Of a stretch of 64,000 nucleotides of DNA, positions 26,368 to 37,226 are shown one piece after another (the stretch's first letter is position 1; each line of letters begins with the position of its first letter). The stretch covers positions 248,001 through 312,000 of the forward strand of contig NZ_JBEWCD010000001.1 of NCBI RefSeq assembly GCF_040530035.1. Reading direction: 5' to 3'. Under the pieces are notes generated by a model. That model was given only the letters and a program-made list of their open reading frames with translations, did no database searches and was not told where the DNA came from. The stretch is from Roseibium sp. HPY-6 (lineage in GTDB: Bacteria; Pseudomonadota; Alphaproteobacteria; Rhizobiales; Stappiaceae). Made by a program: the position numbers and the translations under genes.

Positions 26368-28542
26368 TCAGGCGGAGCGAACCTGATCCAGGAAACTGCG
26401 AACTTCCTGATCCAGTTGCTCTGCATCCGAAGCCATGTCTGCAGCTTCCTGAGAGAAACTCTGCGCCGCAACATTCGTGTCGTTTGACAAGGTTGAGACG
26501 TTACGGATGTCTTCTGTCACCTTGGAAGTTCCGCCAGCAGCCCTCTGCGTGTTTTCCGCAATCCCCTGGGTCGCATAGCTCTGCTCGGTGACGGCGGCCG
26601 CAACTTCGCTCACCGATTGCGTAATGTCGTCGATGGTCTTCTGAATATCCCCGATCGCGCCGACGGCAGCATCGGTCGCATTTCGGATGGCATCAATCTG
26701 CTGCTGGATCTCACCGGTTGCCTTGCCGGTCTGGGACGCAAGATCCTTGACCTCTGAAGCCACGACCGCAAAGCCTTTGCCCGCCTCGCCGGCACGTGCC
26801 GCTTCGATCGTCGCGTTCAGCGCAAGCAGATTTGTCTGATCCGCGATGTCGCTGATCAAGGTGACAACTTCACCGATCCGGTTGGCGGCTTCCGCAAGCG
26901 ACTTGACGGTATCGTTTGTTGTTTCCGCCCGCTTGGTCGCCGCTGCAGCAACATTTGAGGACCTTTCAATCAGGCTGGAAATTTCCTGGATGGAACCGGA
27001 GAGCTGATCCGATGCGGCTGCAATCGACTCGACCTCGCGGAGGGCCTCTTCGGACATCGTCGCCGCATTGGCCGAGGTTTCACCCGCCGTATCCGTCATA
27101 TCGCGCATCTTGTCGGCAGACTGCCGCAGTGATGCGGCTGACTGCGCGACCTTGTCGACAACCGTTCCGACGGTCGACTCGAATTCGCCTGCAAGGTTGG
27201 AGAGCATCTCCTGTCTCTGTTCGGCCTGCAGTCTGGCAGCGTCCGCTTCCTCCGCGGCACGACGTTCGTTTTCATCTGTCGCATTCTGACGGATCTGCAG
27301 CACAGCACGGCCGATATCCCCGATTTCGTCTTTCCGGCTCGCCGCCTTGATCTCCGCGCCAAGATCGCCGGAGGCAATGGCGTTAAGCGCGCCGACAAGG
27401 TTCGACAATGGCCCGGTGATCGAGCGGGAAAAGAACAAGGCGATGACGGTTGCGATCGCGATCGTCGCCAGCGACCAGATGAACATCTGGTTTTTCATGT
27501 TTGTGACGGCTGCAAGCGTTTCGTCCACGCTCTTTTCGGCGGCAATTGCCCAGGTCTGATCCTGGAAGTTCAATGCGCGAGCCACGACAAGGTCTGCAAC
27601 ACCATCTTCGCCTGTAACGATTTCGGCAGAATCAATGCCGCCCGTCGCGGCGAGAACCGGCGCTGCGGTCGAAGCGGCTTTGAGGGAGGTCGGTTCACTT
27701 GCCAGCGGCATGTCGCTCAGGATCGTTCCGTCCTGTCCGACGACATAAACCTGACCGGTTTCACCAAGGTCTTCCCGGTTGGCAACAATGTTGTTCAGGA
27801 AAGACGTGTTGAGCCGTACAATTGCCACACCATTGAGGCTGACAGTGCCAAAGGTGTTGAGATAGACGGGAGACGCGAGAAACAGCGAGCCTTCACCACC
27901 GGCTGGCTGGTATTGCGCGAAGGACGTAACGGCGACCTCCCCTTCCTGCAATTCGATCGCAGATTTGAAGACCTCATCAAGCCCGGTTCCATCAATTGCG
28001 CTGCCATCACCCAGCTTCAGCAGAAACTCATCTCCCTTGGTGACGGAATACAGCACGACACCAGCCGGATCGATCAGGTAAATATCGGCGTAACCGCCGT
28101 TCTTCCAGACATTGTAGATTGCCGGATGCGCCTCGGAATGGCGCCATGCATACATGGTTTTCTGTTCCGCGCCGAGCAGGGCTGCGCGTTCTTCGGGTGT
28201 CGCAGGCGACTGGAACAGGCCGACAATCTCCTCACGCTCCTTTTCCAGGTTCATCGACGCCTGGCCGAGCGTATTGAGGGCATCCGCAACGCTTGAGGCG
28301 AGAGTGACAACTTCACCTTGGGCAGAGTCCAGCTTGCTCTCAAGAAGTGCGGACCGGGCTTTGATGACCATGGCGAGTTCGGCTTCCGCGGCTTTTTGCA
28401 AGCCATCCTTGCCCGTGACGTATCCGATGACCCCAACCGCTGCACAGGCCGCAACGGTTATCACGATCATCAACGCGGGAATCACAAAGGAAAGACGAAC
28501 TGAAGACGACTTCTTCCCATGAGAAGACGATTTGGTGAACAC
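26368..28542 (-). CDS. Methyl-accepting chemotaxis protein
   Basis: 724 residues. First membrane helix about residues 18-45 (FVIPALMIVITVAACAAVGV), a periplasmic double-Cache-like sensor domain of about 300 residues (YLIDPAGVVLYSV, GQVYVVGQDGTILSDMP), second helix about 350-370, HAMP (FSRSITGPLSNLVGALNAIA) and a cytoplasmic signalling domain with the hairpin-tip ADQTNLLALNATIEAARAGE. No terminal CheR-docking pentapeptide is visible. Ligand unknown; dCache receptors often bind amino acids or small organic acids. Flanked by a terminator on the downstream side; no che or fla genes nearby. Confidence 0.93.
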   Translation of the reverse strand: MFTKSSSHGKKSSSVRLSFVIPALMIVITVAACAAVGVIGYVTGKDGLQKAAEAELAMVIKARSALLESKLDSAQGEVVTLASSVADALNTLGQASMNLEKEREEIVGLFQSPATPEERAALLGAEQKTMYAWRHSEAHPAIYNVWKNGGYADIYLIDPAGVVLYSVTKGDEFLLKLGDGSAIDGTGLDEVFKSAIELQEGEVAVTSFAQYQPAGGEGSLFLASPVYLNTFGTVSLNGVAIVRLNTSFLNNIVANREDLGETGQVYVVGQDGTILSDMPLASEPTSLKAASTAAPVLAATGGIDSAEIVTGEDGVADLVVARALNFQDQTWAIAAEKSVDETLAAVTNMKNQMFIWSLATIAIATVIALFFSRSITGPLSNLVGALNAIASGDLGAEIKAASRKDEIGDIGRAVLQIRQNATDENERRAAEEADAARLQAEQRQEMLSNLAGEFESTVGTVVDKVAQSAASLRQSADKMRDMTDTAGETSANAATMSEEALREVESIAAASDQLSGSIQEISSLIERSSNVAAAATKRAETTNDTVKSLAEAANRIGEVVTLISDIADQTNLLALNATIEAARAGEAGKGFAVVASEVKDLASQTGKATGEIQQQIDAIRNATDAAVGAIGDIQKTIDDITQSVSEVAAAVTEQSYATQGIAENTQRAAGGTSKVTEDIRNVSTLSNDTNVAAQSFSQEAADMASDAEQLDQEVRSFLDQVRSA

Positions 28543-28671
28543 AATTTTTCTCCCAACCCAACCTCAATCACCCGAAGGTGCAGAAGCGAATCTAGGATTT
28601 GTTCCTTAATTGATCGATAATCAAAGTCTCATTGTTTGGAATAGAGTGCTTGATACACACAAGCAAAACGC

Positions 28672-28708
28672 CTGAAAAACAAAAAGGCGGACTGATGCCC
28701 GCCTTTAA
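28672..28708 (-). terminator. Intrinsic terminator ending the ribosomal/rpoA operon
   Basis: Stem AAAGGCGG/CCGCCTTT around 28683-28707 with a short loop; on the minus strand it is followed by TTTTTGTTTTTC. It lies about 25 bases after the rplQ stop and marks the end of the long translation cluster. Confidence 0.88.
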
Positions 28709-28731
28709 GAATGCTTCAACTGAAGGGTATT

Positions 28732-29157
28732 TTACGCTGCGTTTTCTGCAGCTTCTTCCACTTCAGCACGTGCACGGTCGTCTGCACCGCGTGCATCCGG
28801 GTCACGGTCAACAAGCTCGATGACTGCCATCGGAGCATTGTCGCCATAGCGGAAGCCAGCCTTCAGAACGCGTGAATAACCGCCACTGCGATCCTTGTAG
28901 CGCTCACCAAGCGTGTCGAAAAGCTTGGCAACCATGGCTGTGTCGCGAATCTGCGAAATTGCCTGGCGGCGTGCATGGAGATCACCGCGCTTGCCCAGGG
29001 TAATGAGCTTGTCGATGATCGGTTTCATTTCCTTAGCCTTCGGCAACGTCGTCACGATCTGTTCGTGCTTGATCAGCGACGCTGCCATATTCGCGAACAT
29101 AGCCTTGCGGTGGCTAGAGGTCCGGTTGAGCTTGCGGCCGGATTTACCGTGGCGCAT
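28732..29157 (-). CDS. rplQ: 50S ribosomal protein L17
   Basis: 141 residues. The invariant start [20 protein letters not shown] is present, plus an alanine/acid-rich C-terminal extension ([10 protein letters not shown]) usual in alphaproteobacteria. L17 binds 23S rRNA near the exit tunnel. Last gene of the alpha operon, 83 bases after rpoA and followed by an intrinsic terminator. Confidence 0.97.
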   Translation of the reverse strand: MRHGKSGRKLNRTSSHRKAMFANMAASLIKHEQIVTTLPKAKEMKPIIDKLITLGKRGDLHARRQAISQIRDTAMVAKLFDTLGERYKDRSGGYSRVLKAGFRYGDNAPMAVIELVDRDPDARGADDRARAEVEEAAENAA

Positions 29158-29240
29158 GGCCCTCTCCTTTTTCTTTCAGGCAGTCTGCTCGATTTTCTGA
29201 AGCACTTGCCCGGTTGAACCCTTAGGGACGCGTACGCCCC

Positions 29241-30263
29241 TTAATACTGATGATCTTCGTAACGCTTGGCGAGATCGTCGATGTTCTCAGGCGGCCAGTT
29301 GGCGACTTCCATGCCGAGATGGAGACCCATCTGGGCGAGAACTTCCTTGATCTCGTTGAGCGACTTGCGGCCGAAATTCGGTGTCCGCAGCATTTCCGCT
29401 TCGGTCTTTTGAATGAGATCGCCAATATACACGATATTGTCGTTCTTCAGACAGTTTGCAGACCGGACAGACAGTTCCAGTTCGTCGACTTTCTTGAGAA
29501 GCGCCGGATTGAACGCAAGTTCCGGAACAGTGTCCTCGGCGACTTCGCGCTGTGGCTCTTCGAAATTGACGAAGATGGAGAGCTGATCCTGCAGAATGCG
29601 TGCGGCAAACGCCACGGCATCATCCGGCTTGACGGAACCATCGGTTTCGACAGTCAGGGTCAGCTTGTCATAGTCAAGAACCTGGCCTTCACGGGTGTTT
29701 TCCACCTTGTAGGAGACCTTCTTGACCGGAGAGTAAAGGCTGTCGACCGGGATCAGGCCGATCGGCGCATCTTCCGGACGGTTGCGGTCCGAGGAATGGT
29801 AGCCTTTGCCCGTATTGACGGTGAATTCCATGCGGATTTCAGCGCCTTCGTCGAGTGTACACAGAACAAGGTCAGGGTTGAGAACTTCAACATCGCCGAC
29901 GGTCTGAATGTCGCCGGCTGTCACAACACCTGGACCCTGCTTGCGCACGACCATGCGCTTGGGGCCTTCGCCTTCCATACGGATGGCGATTTCCTTGATG
30001 TTCAGGACAATGTCGGTAACGTCTTCGCGGACGCCCGGAATTGACGAGAACTCGTGCAGAACACCATCGATCTGCACAGCCGTTACAGCTGCACCCTGCA
30101 GGGAAGACAGCAGAATACGGCGCAATGCATTGCCCAAAGTAAGGCCATAACCGCGCTCAAGAGGCTCAGCAACAACCGTTGCCAGAAAACGCGGATCGTG
30201 ACCCGGTTTAATCTCGAGCTTCGTCGGCTTGATCAGTTCTTGCCAGTTTTTCTGAATGGTCAC
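29241..30263 (-). CDS. rpoA: DNA-directed RNA polymerase alpha subunit
   Basis: 340 residues: N-terminal dimerisation domain ([20 protein letters not shown]) that scaffolds beta and beta-prime, a flexible linker near 240-255, and the C-terminal helix-hairpin-helix domain ([40 protein letters not shown]) that contacts UP elements and activators. In the usual place between rpsK and rplQ. Not truncated. Confidence 0.98.
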   Translation of the reverse strand: MTIQKNWQELIKPTKLEIKPGHDPRFLATVVAEPLERGYGLTLGNALRRILLSSLQGAAVTAVQIDGVLHEFSSIPGVREDVTDIVLNIKEIAIRMEGEGPKRMVVRKQGPGVVTAGDIQTVGDVEVLNPDLVLCTLDEGAEIRMEFTVNTGKGYHSSDRNRPEDAPIGLIPVDSLYSPVKKVSYKVENTREGQVLDYDKLTLTVETDGSVKPDDAVAFAARILQDQLSIFVNFEEPQREVAEDTVPELAFNPALLKKVDELELSVRSANCLKNDNIVYIGDLIQKTEAEMLRTPNFGRKSLNEIKEVLAQMGLHLGMEVANWPPENIDDLAKRYEDHQY

Positions 30264-30286
30264 GTTTTCGTCCCTTCGGCTATCCC

Positions 30287-30308
30287 GCCCGGTTCTTCAA
30301 GACCGGGC
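30287..30308 (-). other. Hairpin in the rpsK-rpoA spacer
   Basis: Seven-base-pair stem (GCCCGGT at 30287-30293 with ACCGGGC at 30302-30308) around an 8-base loop. No T run follows on the minus strand, so it looks like an RNA-processing or stability element rather than a terminator. Confidence 0.4.
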
Positions 30309-30353
30309 CATTCTTTGCCATTTGGAGAAACAGGTACCTAAAGCCTCAAAGCC

Positions 30354-30743
30354 TTAGACGCGGCGGCGCTTGCGCGGACGGCAGCCATTGTGCGGAATCG
30401 GCGTCACGTCGCGAATGGACGTGATGAGGAAACCGGCAGCCTGCAGAGCACGCAATGCGGATTCACGACCTGAACCCGGACCACGGACTTCAACTTCCAG
30501 CGTACGCATGCCGTGCTCGGCAGCTTTCTTGGCCGCGTCTTCAGCAGCAACCTGAGCTGCATAAGGCGTGGACTTACGGGAGCCCTTGAAGCCGAGTGCT
30601 CCAGCAGACGACCAGGAGATCGCGTTGCCCTGAGCATCGGTAATCGTAATCATGGTGTTGTTGAACGTTGAGTTCACATGCGCAACGCCAGAAGAGATGT
30701 TCTTGCGTTCGCGGCGACGCACGCGCGTCGTGTCTTTAGCCAT
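30354..30743 (-). CDS. rpsK: 30S ribosomal protein S11
   Basis: 129 residues. Conserved features: [15 protein letters not shown], the glycine-rich [20 protein letters not shown], and the C-terminal [18 protein letters not shown]. It lies on the 30S platform next to the E site and the Shine-Dalgarno helix. Between rpsM and rpoA. Confidence 0.98.
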   Translation of the reverse strand: MAKDTTRVRRRERKNISSGVAHVNSTFNNTMITITDAQGNAISWSSAGALGFKGSRKSTPYAAQVAAEDAAKKAAEHGMRTLEVEVRGPGSGRESALRALQAAGFLITSIRDVTPIPHNGCRPRKRRRV

Positions 30744-30814
30744 TCTGTAATCCTTGTTTCGATCTCGTCACTGCCGTAATTCCGGCAGCTCCACCACCGA
30801 TCGCCGTGTGATGA

Positions 30815-31183
30815 TTATTTCTTCTTACCTGCGATCGGCTTTGCCGGACCCTTGCGGGTGCGGGCATTCGTGTGCGTCCGCTGTCCGCGCACCGGAAGGC
30901 CACGGCGGTGACGCAGGCCGCGGTAGCAGCCAAGGTCCATAAGGCGCTTGATGTTCATAGCAGTGTCGCGCCGCAAATCGCCTTCAACCATGTAGTCCCG
31001 GTCGATGGTTTCGCGGATGGACAGAACTTCAGCGTCTGAGAGTTCATTCACACGGCGGGCGGAATCGATATTGTTCTTCTCTACGATTTCCTGAGCGAAC
31101 TTCGCGCCGATACCGTGAATGTACTGAAGCGCGATAACCACGCGCTTGTTCGTTGGAATGTTAACGCCAGCAATACGTGCCAC
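30815..31183 (-). CDS. rpsM: 30S ribosomal protein S13 (GTG start)
   Basis: 122 residues from GTG at 31183. An ATG four codons upstream (31195) has no ribosome site, whereas GGAG lies about 6 bases before the GTG, and the family begins (M)[13 protein letters not shown] exactly there. S13 bridges the 30S head to the 50S subunit and contacts the P-site tRNA. C-terminal basic tail [11 protein letters not shown]. Begins the alpha operon after a 180-base gap from adk. Confidence 0.96.
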   Translation of the reverse strand: MARIAGVNIPTNKRVVIALQYIHGIGAKFAQEIVEKNNIDSARRVNELSDAEVLSIRETIDRDYMVEGDLRRDTAMNIKRLMDLGCYRGLRHRRGLPVRGQRTHTNARTRKGPAKPIAGKKK

Positions 31184-31277
31184 GTCGATCTCCATGTTAG
31201 CGCGGCAGCCTTGGAGGCTTACCGCAGTGGGTAAAGCCCGCGTCCGGTGGAGTCCGGCCCTTGCGGGGTACGAAAAT

Positions 31278-31329
31278 GCCGGGTTGGCCCCGGCACAGAG
31301 AAGGCCGGTCTCACGAAAGTGAAACCGGC
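31278..31329 (-). terminator. Two hairpins in the adk-rpsM spacer (possible attenuator)
   Basis: Stem 1 (transcribed first) is GCCGGT/ACCGGC extended through one mismatch to a GAAA loop (31304-31329). Stem 2 is GCCGGG/CCCGGC (31278-31294), followed on the minus strand by ATTTTCG. The second resembles a weak terminator and could adjust transcription between the spc and alpha operons. Confidence 0.5.
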
Positions 31330-31363
31330 TAAACTGTCTGGTAGAGCGCGCTCATTACCGCCC

Positions 31364-31960
31364 TTAAACCTTCTCGTCAAGACCGTGTAGAATGGATTCT
31401 ACAGAAGCGGTCACTTCGTCGATTGACTGCATGCCATCAACCACCGAAAGCAGCCCTGTCTTCTCGTAATACGGCACCACGATCGCAGTGTCGCGATTGT
31501 ACGCTTCGAGCCGTTGCTTGAAGACTTCCGGGTCATCATCCTTGCGGACCGGTTCGCCCGATGCCTTCGCGTCTTCGGCGCGTTTGATGATGCGGTCAAC
31601 AAGCTTCGTCTGGTCGACACGCAACTCCAAAACAGCATTCAGCTTCAAACCGCTGTCCTGCAGCATCTGATCAAGCGCCTCAGCCTGCGCAAGCGTGCGC
31701 GGGAAGCCGTCGAGGATAAACCCGTTCTTAGCGTCGTCCTCGGCTATCCGGTCACGAATGATGCCGACAACAATCTCGTCGGACACAAGTCCACCGGCAT
31801 CCATCACTTCCTTGGCCTTGATGCCGATCGGTGTTTGTGCTGCCACAGCAGCACGAAGCATATCTCCGGTGGACAGCTGCGGGATGCTGTATTTCTCAAC
31901 AAGGCGTGTCGCTTGCGTCCCCTTCCCCGCTCCCGGCGGTCCAACCAGAATCAACCTCAT
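31364..31960 (-). CDS. adk: Adenylate kinase
   Basis: 198 residues. Walker [19 protein letters not shown] (residues 7-24), [17 protein letters not shown], and the LID region [17 protein letters not shown], which lacks the Cys4 zinc site (short-LID type). It interconverts ATP + AMP and 2 ADP in the cytosol. The start codon overlaps the secY stop by 4 bases, so the two are translationally coupled. Confidence 0.97.
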   Translation of the reverse strand: MRLILVGPPGAGKGTQATRLVEKYSIPQLSTGDMLRAAVAAQTPIGIKAKEVMDAGGLVSDEIVVGIIRDRIAEDDAKNGFILDGFPRTLAQAEALDQMLQDSGLKLNAVLELRVDQTKLVDRIIKRAEDAKASGEPVRKDDDPEVFKQRLEAYNRDTAIVVPYYEKTGLLSVVDGMQSIDEVTASVESILHGLDEKV

Positions 31961-33285
31961 CGACGTTTCCCCCTGAGTTTCGCTTTTTTCACTAGACCCT
32001 CATACTGATGTGCAAGCAAGTGGCCCTGGATCTGAGATACTGTATCCATTGTCACGCTCACGACAATCAGCAAAGAGGTTCCTCCGAAATAAAACGGAAC
32101 GCCAGTCGCCGAAATGAGGAATTCGGGTAATAGACAAACGATGGTGATATATATCGCACCCACAACGGTGATGCGCGTGAGGACGAAATCGATGTATTGA
32201 GCTGTCCGCTCACCGGGACGGATACCCGGAATAAAACCACCGTGTTTCTTCAGGTTGTCAGCCGTATCGCTCGGATTGAAGACAATGGCCGTATAGAAGA
32301 AACAGAAGAAGATGATCATGGCGGCGTAGAAGATCATGAACAAGGGCTGTCCGTGACCAAGCGCCGCAGTGATGTAGGTCAGCCATTCATTGCCGCCACC
32401 CTGGTTGAAGCCGGCAAAGGTAGCCGGAACAAGCAGCAGAGATGATGCAAAGATCGGCGGAATAACGCCAGCCGTGTTCAGCTTCAGAGGCAGGAACGAG
32501 GTATTGCCCTCAAACATCCGGTTGCCCATCTGGCGCTTCGGATACTGAATCAGCAGCCTGCGCTGCGCACGCTCCATGAACACGATGAAGCCGATAACGA
32601 CGACGGCCAGGACAATCACCGCCAGGATAATCCAGGTAGCGAGCGATCCCTGTCTTCCAAGTTCAAGTGTCTGAACCACGGCAGACGGCAAGCCGGCAAC
32701 GATACCCGCAAAAATGATCAGCGAAATGCCGTTACCAATGCCGCGCGAGGTGATCTGCTCACCGAGCCACATCAAGAACATCGTGCCGCCGACAAGCGTA
32801 ATCACGGTGGAGGCACGGAAGAACCAGCCCGGATCCGTGACCACATTCTGGGCTTCCAGGCCGACAGAAATCCCGTAGGCCTGGAATGCGGCCAGAACGA
32901 CCGTTCCGTATCGAGTGTACTGGTTGATGACCTTGCGGCCCTGCTCGCCTTCCTTCTTCAGCTGCTCAAGCGACGGCACGACCGTCGTCATCAGCTGCAT
33001 GATAATGGAGGCGGAGATATAAGGCATAATGCCGAGCGCAAAGATCGCCATACGCTCGATCGCACCACCGGTGAACATGTTGACCATGCCGATGATGCCT
33101 TGTTGCGCCTGACTGAAGATCTGCGCAAAAGCGATCGGATCAATGCCGGGCATTGGAATATAAGTGCCCAGTCGATAAACCAAAAGCGCTCCCAGCGTGA
33201 ACCAGATGCGCTTTTTGAGTTCTTCAGCTTTGGCAAACGCTGAGAAATTTAGATTTGAAGCCAGTTGCTCGGCGGCCGATGCCAT
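31957..33285 (-). CDS. secY: Preprotein translocase subunit SecY
   Basis: 442 residues with ten predicted membrane helices forming the inner-membrane protein-conducting channel with SecE/SecG. Key parts: IPMPGIDP in the plug region, [24 protein letters not shown]-like [16 protein letters not shown] loop, and the C-terminal Lys/Arg cluster that docks ribosomes and SecA. In the spc operon, 49 bases after rplO, overlapping adk by 4 bases. Confidence 0.97.
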   Translation of the reverse strand: MASAAEQLASNLNFSAFAKAEELKKRIWFTLGALLVYRLGTYIPMPGIDPIAFAQIFSQAQQGIIGMVNMFTGGAIERMAIFALGIMPYISASIIMQLMTTVVPSLEQLKKEGEQGRKVINQYTRYGTVVLAAFQAYGISVGLEAQNVVTDPGWFFRASTVITLVGGTMFLMWLGEQITSRGIGNGISLIIFAGIVAGLPSAVVQTLELGRQGSLATWIILAVIVLAVVVIGFIVFMERAQRRLLIQYPKRQMGNRMFEGNTSFLPLKLNTAGVIPPIFASSLLLVPATFAGFNQGGGNEWLTYITAALGHGQPLFMIFYAAMIIFFCFFYTAIVFNPSDTADNLKKHGGFIPGIRPGERTAQYIDFVLTRITVVGAIYITIVCLLPEFLISATGVPFYFGGTSLLIVVSVTMDTVSQIQGHLLAHQYEGLVKKAKLRGKRR

Positions 33286-33334
33286 GCCCTACTCCGGTCG
33301 TATGCTTGCCCACAAATGGGAAAAGCCCAGGCTG

Positions 33335-33802
33335 TTAAGCCTGAGCTCCCAGAACGGCAACCTTGCCGCCCGCTTTTTCGATTGCTGCGACAGCGCCCTT
33401 GGAGGCGCCGGCAACTTCAAAGGTCACCGCAGCGGTGAGTTCACCGTTGGCGACGATACGGACACCGTCGCGGACCCTTTTGACAACACCAGCGGCCTTG
33501 AGCGCTTCGACGGTGACCGTCTCGGAAGCGTTCAGCTTGCCTGCGTCAATGGCTTTTTGAACACGGCCAACGGACACGGTATTGAAGTCCTTGGCAAAAA
33601 TGTTCGTGAAGCCGCGCTTCGGAAGGCGGCGGTGCAGCGGCATCTGGCCGCCTTCAAAGCCTTTGATCGCAACGCCGGAACGGGATTTCTGACCCTTCAC
33701 GCCGCGTCCGCCGGTCTTGCCCTTGCCGGACCCGATCCCGCGGCCAACGCGTGTACGCTCCTTTGCAGCGCCTTCGTTGTCACGAAGTTCGTTGAGCTTC
33801 AT
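33335..33802 (-). CDS. rplO: 50S ribosomal protein L15
   Basis: 155 residues from the ATG at 33802, where the conserved [20 protein letters not shown] begins; the longer frame to 33844 overlaps rpmD and is not used. Glycine-rich N-terminal extension [20 protein letters not shown] penetrates 23S rRNA. Between rpmD and secY. Confidence 0.97.
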   Translation of the reverse strand: MKLNELRDNEGAAKERTRVGRGIGSGKGKTGGRGVKGQKSRSGVAIKGFEGGQMPLHRRLPKRGFTNIFAKDFNTVSVGRVQKAIDAGKLNASETVTVEALKAAGVVKRVRDGVRIVANGELTAAVTFEVAGASKGAVAAIEKAGGKVAVLGAQA

Positions 33803-33824
33803 TGTTTCTCTCCTCACCCCGATC

Positions 33825-34022
33825 TTATGCGTTGTCGTCGACAACGCGAACGAGATGCTGAACCTTGTTGATCATTCCGCGCACTTCAGGTGTATCCTTC
33901 AGTGTGGAACGGCGGTGCATCTTGTTCAGGCCGAGACCGACAAGCGTCGCGCGCTGGTCCTTAGGACGGCGCAGCGGGCTGCCGATCTGTTCGACCGTAA
34001 CAGTCTTTTCGGTGTTCGCCAT
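33825..34022 (-). CDS. rpmD: 50S ribosomal protein L30
   Basis: 65 residues, standard length. Pattern [20 protein letters not shown], then [20 protein letters not shown]. Small globular protein on the 50S solvent side. Spc operon between rpsE and rplO. Confidence 0.97.
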   Translation of the reverse strand: MANTEKTVTVEQIGSPLRRPKDQRATLVGLGLNKMHRRSTLKDTPEVRGMINKVQHLVRVVDDNA

Positions 34023-34063
34023 GGAACCTACCCTCTCTCAGCTGGGGTCTGGAGCCGCTAAGG

Positions 34064-34630
34064 TCAAGCCTCAGCGGCAGCCGGAGCCGCCTCTTCGTTG
34101 TTGTCACGACGCCGAGACTGCAGCACTGAGACCTTCAGGCCACGGCGGGCAGCGACGGAACGCGGGCTGTCTTCCTTTTTCAAGGCAGCAAACGTTGCGC
34201 GAACCATGTTGTAGGGGTTCGAGGTCCCCAGCGACTTGGCAACAACGTCCTGAACGCCGAGCGTTTCGAAAACGGCACGCATCGGACCGCCTGCAATGAT
34301 ACCGGTACCGGCCGGTGCTGCACGCAGCAGAACCTTGCCCGCACCGTGACGGCCTTCCACATCGTGGTGAAGCGTACGGCCTTCGCGCAGCGGCACGCGG
34401 ATCATCGTGCGCTTCGCAGCTTCTGTTGCTTTCCGGATGGCTTCCGGCACTTCGCGTGCCTTGCCATGACCGAAGCCGACGCGACCCTTCTGGTCACCAA
34501 CCACAACAAGTGCTGCAAAACCGAAACGGCGGCCACCCTTGACCACTTTCGCAACGCGGTTGATGTGAACGAGCTTGTCGACGAATTCGCTGTCTCGCTC
34601 TTCGCGATCGCGATTATCCTGTCTCGCCAT
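34064..34630 (-). CDS. rpsE: 30S ribosomal protein S5
   Basis: 188 residues. The N-terminal double-stranded RNA-binding fold ([38 protein letters not shown]) and second domain ([18 protein letters not shown]) are intact; Ala-rich C-terminal tail. S5 affects decoding accuracy and helicase activity at the mRNA entry. Between rplR and rpmD. Confidence 0.97.
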   Translation of the reverse strand: MARQDNRDREERDSEFVDKLVHINRVAKVVKGGRRFGFAALVVVGDQKGRVGFGHGKAREVPEAIRKATEAAKRTMIRVPLREGRTLHHDVEGRHGAGKVLLRAAPAGTGIIAGGPMRAVFETLGVQDVVAKSLGTSNPYNMVRATFAALKKEDSPRSVAARRGLKVSVLQSRRRDNNEEAAPAAAEA

Positions 34631-34671
34631 TTTATTTGTCTTCCGTTCTTAAGAGCGCCAACGGGCGCTGG

Positions 34672-35034
34672 TCAGAATTCAAGTCCACCTTCGCGGGCAG
34701 CATCGGCAAGCGCTTTGACGCGCCCGTGATACATGTAACCGCCACGGTCGAACACGACCTGCTTGACGCCCGCAGCAACTGCGCGTTCTGCGACAAGCTT
34801 GCCAACGGCAGCAGCTGCTGCGACGTCGGCGCCCGTTTTCAGGCTGCCCTTGAGATCTTTTTCGATCGTTGAAGCAGAGGCAATCGTATGCCCCTTCGCA
34901 TCGTCAATGATCTGGGCGTAGATCTGCTTAGACGAGCGGAAGATGGAAAGACGCGGACGCTCGCCGGCGGCTTTCCTGATCGAACGACGCACGCGATCGC
35001 GGCGGCGCTCGAAAGCTTGTTTGCTGTTCGCCAT
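34672..35034 (-). CDS. rplR: 50S ribosomal protein L18
   Basis: 120 residues. The basic N-terminus ([20 protein letters not shown]) and [17 protein letters not shown] bind 5S rRNA; the end [20 protein letters not shown] is diagnostic. Part of the central protuberance with L5. Between rplF and rpsE. Confidence 0.97.
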   Translation of the reverse strand: MANSKQAFERRRDRVRRSIRKAAGERPRLSIFRSSKQIYAQIIDDAKGHTIASASTIEKDLKGSLKTGADVAAAAAVGKLVAERAVAAGVKQVVFDRGGYMYHGRVKALADAAREGGLEF

Positions 35035-35046
35035 GATCCAGGTCCG

Positions 35047-35580
35047 TTACTTCTTCTTGCCTTCTTTGCGGACGATGAACTCGTCTGCATAACGTACGCC
35101 TTTGCCCTTGTAGGGCTCCGGCGGGCGGAATTCGCGGATCTCAGCGGCGACCTGTCCGACACGCTGTTTGTCGGTACCGGTGATGCTGATTTCCGTCGGC
35201 TTCGGGCACTTGATGTCGATGCCTTCCGGGATCGGATAGACGACATCGTGCGAGAAACCGAGCGCCAGTTGAAGGTTTTGACCTTGGACCTGGGCGCGAT
35301 AACCGACACCAGTGATTGCGAGGTCTTTCTTGAAGCCGTCGGTTACACCGGTAATCAGGTTCGACACCATCGTCCGGCTCATTCCCCACATGGAACGTGC
35401 CGGTTTTGAGTTGTTGAGAGGATCGATTTTGATCCCGTCATCAGTCATTTCGGCCAGAACGAGATCATTAAGCACAAAAGACTTTTCGCCTTTCGGACCT
35501 TTGATCGTAACCATCTGACCGTCGATCGATGCCGTTACCCCGCTTGGCACGGGGACTGGCTTTTTGCCAATACGAGACAT
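35047..35580 (-). CDS. rplF: 50S ribosomal protein L6
   Basis: 177 residues from the ATG at 35580 ([15 protein letters not shown]); the in-frame extension to 35649 runs into rpsH and is not coding. Two related domains; C-terminal [20 protein letters not shown] binds near the sarcin-ricin loop and factor-binding site. Between rpsH and rplR. Confidence 0.97.
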   Translation of the reverse strand: MSRIGKKPVPVPSGVTASIDGQMVTIKGPKGEKSFVLNDLVLAEMTDDGIKIDPLNNSKPARSMWGMSRTMVSNLITGVTDGFKKDLAITGVGYRAQVQGQNLQLALGFSHDVVYPIPEGIDIKCPKPTEISITGTDKQRVGQVAAEIREFRPPEPYKGKGVRYADEFIVRKEGKKK

Positions 35581-35620
35581 ATGACCAACCTTGTCGTTGC
35601 TTAAAGGCGAGGAAGCCGCA

Positions 35621-36019
35621 TCAGAAGACGCGGCAGAGAACCTCACCACCTACATTTTCATCACGCGCCTGATGGTCGCTCATGACGCCGCGCGGAGTCG
35701 AAATGATCGACACGCCCAGGCCATTCGAGACATGCGGGATGTTTTTCACCGAAGAGTACACCCGGCGACCCGGCTTGGACACCCGCTCAATCGTGCGGAT
35801 AACCGGCTCACCATCGAAGTACTTCAGTTCGATTTCCAACTCGGACTTACCGCCCTCGTAGTCAACCGTGGTGTAGCCACGGATGTAACCCTCTTTTGCA
35901 AGCACATCAAGTACGTGTGCACGCAATTTGGAATTTGGTGAACTGACCTTGTTCTTGCGACGCATCTGGGCGTTGCGAATCCGGGTCAGCATATCCCCCA
36001 ACGGATCAGAAATTGCCAT
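35621..36019 (-). CDS. rpsH: 30S ribosomal protein S8
   Basis: 132 residues. Starts [20 protein letters not shown] and ends with the conserved [20 protein letters not shown]. Central-domain assembly protein; in many bacteria it represses the spc operon by binding its mRNA, which is possible here but not tested. Between rpsN and rplF. Confidence 0.97.
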   Translation of the reverse strand: MAISDPLGDMLTRIRNAQMRRKNKVSSPNSKLRAHVLDVLAKEGYIRGYTTVDYEGGKSELEIELKYFDGEPVIRTIERVSKPGRRVYSSVKNIPHVSNGLGVSIISTPRGVMSDHQARDENVGGEVLCRVF

Positions 36020-36031
36020 CGGAGTTTCTCC

Positions 36032-36337
36032 TTACCAGCTCGACTTCACCAGGCCCGGGATCTTACCCAGGGAGCCCAGTTCACGAAGCGCGATACGTGA
36101 CATCTTCAGTTTGCGGTAGAAACCGCGCGGACGGCCGGACACTTCGCAACGGTTGCGAACACGGTTCGGCGCGGAGTTCCGCGGCAGTTTCGCCAACTTC
36201 AGACGCGCGTTGTAACGCTCTTCAAGCGACAGGCTTTCGTCTTTCGCCATGGCTTTCAGAGCGGAGCGCTTCTCAGCGTATTTCTTGACAAGCTTCTCGC
36301 GGCGCTTGTTTTTCTCGATTGCGCTTTTCTTCGCCAT
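36032..36337 (-). CDS. rpsN: 30S ribosomal protein S14 (zinc-free type)
   Basis: 101 residues, the long form without the CxxC...CxxC zinc motif (one Cys in [20 protein letters not shown]). 30S head protein next to S3 and S10. Between rplE and rpsH with a 12-base spacer to rpsH. Confidence 0.97.
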   Translation of the reverse strand: MAKKSAIEKNKRREKLVKKYAEKRSALKAMAKDESLSLEERYNARLKLAKLPRNSAPNRVRNRCEVSGRPRGFYRKLKMSRIALRELGSLGKIPGLVKSSW

Positions 36338-36358
36338 CGTCGTTCCCTTCCTTGCCCG

Positions 36359-36916
36359 TTACTTCGTGAACGGGAAGTTGAACGCGCGCAGAAGCTCGCG
36401 CGCTTCGTCATCCGTCGGCGCCGTGGTGCAAACGATCACGTCCATGCCCCAGATCTGGTCGACCTTGTCGTACTCGATTTCCGGGAACACGATGTGCTCT
36501 TTGATACCCATGGCGTAATTGCCACGACCGTCGAAGCTCTTCGGGTTCAGGCCACGGAAGTCACGTACGCGCGGCAACGCGATTGTGATCAGACGGTCCA
36601 TGAATTCGTACATCTGCTGGCGGCGCAGGGTCACTTTGGCACCGAGCGGCATGCCTTCGCGGACCTTGAAGGTCGCGATGGATTTCTTCGCCTTGGTGAT
36701 CACCGGCTTCTGGCCCGCGATCGCAGCGAGATCTTCTGCAGCGGTACGGGCTTTCTTGGAATCGCCCACAGCCTCGCCGACACCGATGTTCAGCACGATC
36801 TTCTCGACCTGCGGAACCTGCATGACGTTCTTGTACTGGAACTTCTCAAGCAGCTGGTCGCGCACGACCTCGTTATAATGCGTCTTCAGACGCGGCACAT
36901 AAGCTGTCTCAACCAT
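36359..36916 (-). CDS. rplE: 50S ribosomal protein L5
   Basis: 185 residues. Contains [40 protein letters not shown] and [19 protein letters not shown]. Binds 5S rRNA in the central protuberance and contacts P-site tRNA. Its start overlaps the rplX end by 8 bases, implying translational coupling. Confidence 0.97.
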   Translation of the reverse strand: MVETAYVPRLKTHYNEVVRDQLLEKFQYKNVMQVPQVEKIVLNIGVGEAVGDSKKARTAAEDLAAIAGQKPVITKAKKSIATFKVREGMPLGAKVTLRRQQMYEFMDRLITIALPRVRDFRGLNPKSFDGRGNYAMGIKEHIVFPEIEYDKVDQIWGMDVIVCTTAPTDDEARELLRAFNFPFTK

Positions 36917-37226
36917 CGATCAGGTCTCCCGAACGCTTGGCCACACGGACTTTGGTGCCATCGTCCTGTATCTTGAAACCGACGCGAGTCGGCTTGCCGT
37001 CTTTCGGGTCGGCCAGCGCGACGTTGGACAGATGAACAGGTGCCTCTTTGGACACGATGCCAGCTTCCTGCGTCTGGGTCTGCTTCTGGTGACGGCGAAC
37101 CATGTTGATCCCGCGTACCAGCGCCTTGTTGTCAGTCGGCAGAACCTGAATCACTTCGCCAGACTTGCCTTTGTCACGGCCCGTCAATACGACAACCGTG
37201 TCGCCTTTTTTGATTTTCGCAGCCAT
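36909..37226 (-). CDS. rplX: 50S ribosomal protein L24
   Basis: 105 residues with the KOW motif near the N-terminus ([20 protein letters not shown]). Early 50S assembly initiator near the tunnel exit. Overlaps rplE by 8 bases and rplN by one base. Confidence 0.97.
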   Translation of the reverse strand: MAAKIKKGDTVVVLTGRDKGKSGEVIQVLPTDNKALVRGINMVRRHQKQTQTQEAGIVSKEAPVHLSNVALADPKDGKPTRVGFKIQDDGTKVRVAKRSGDLIDG

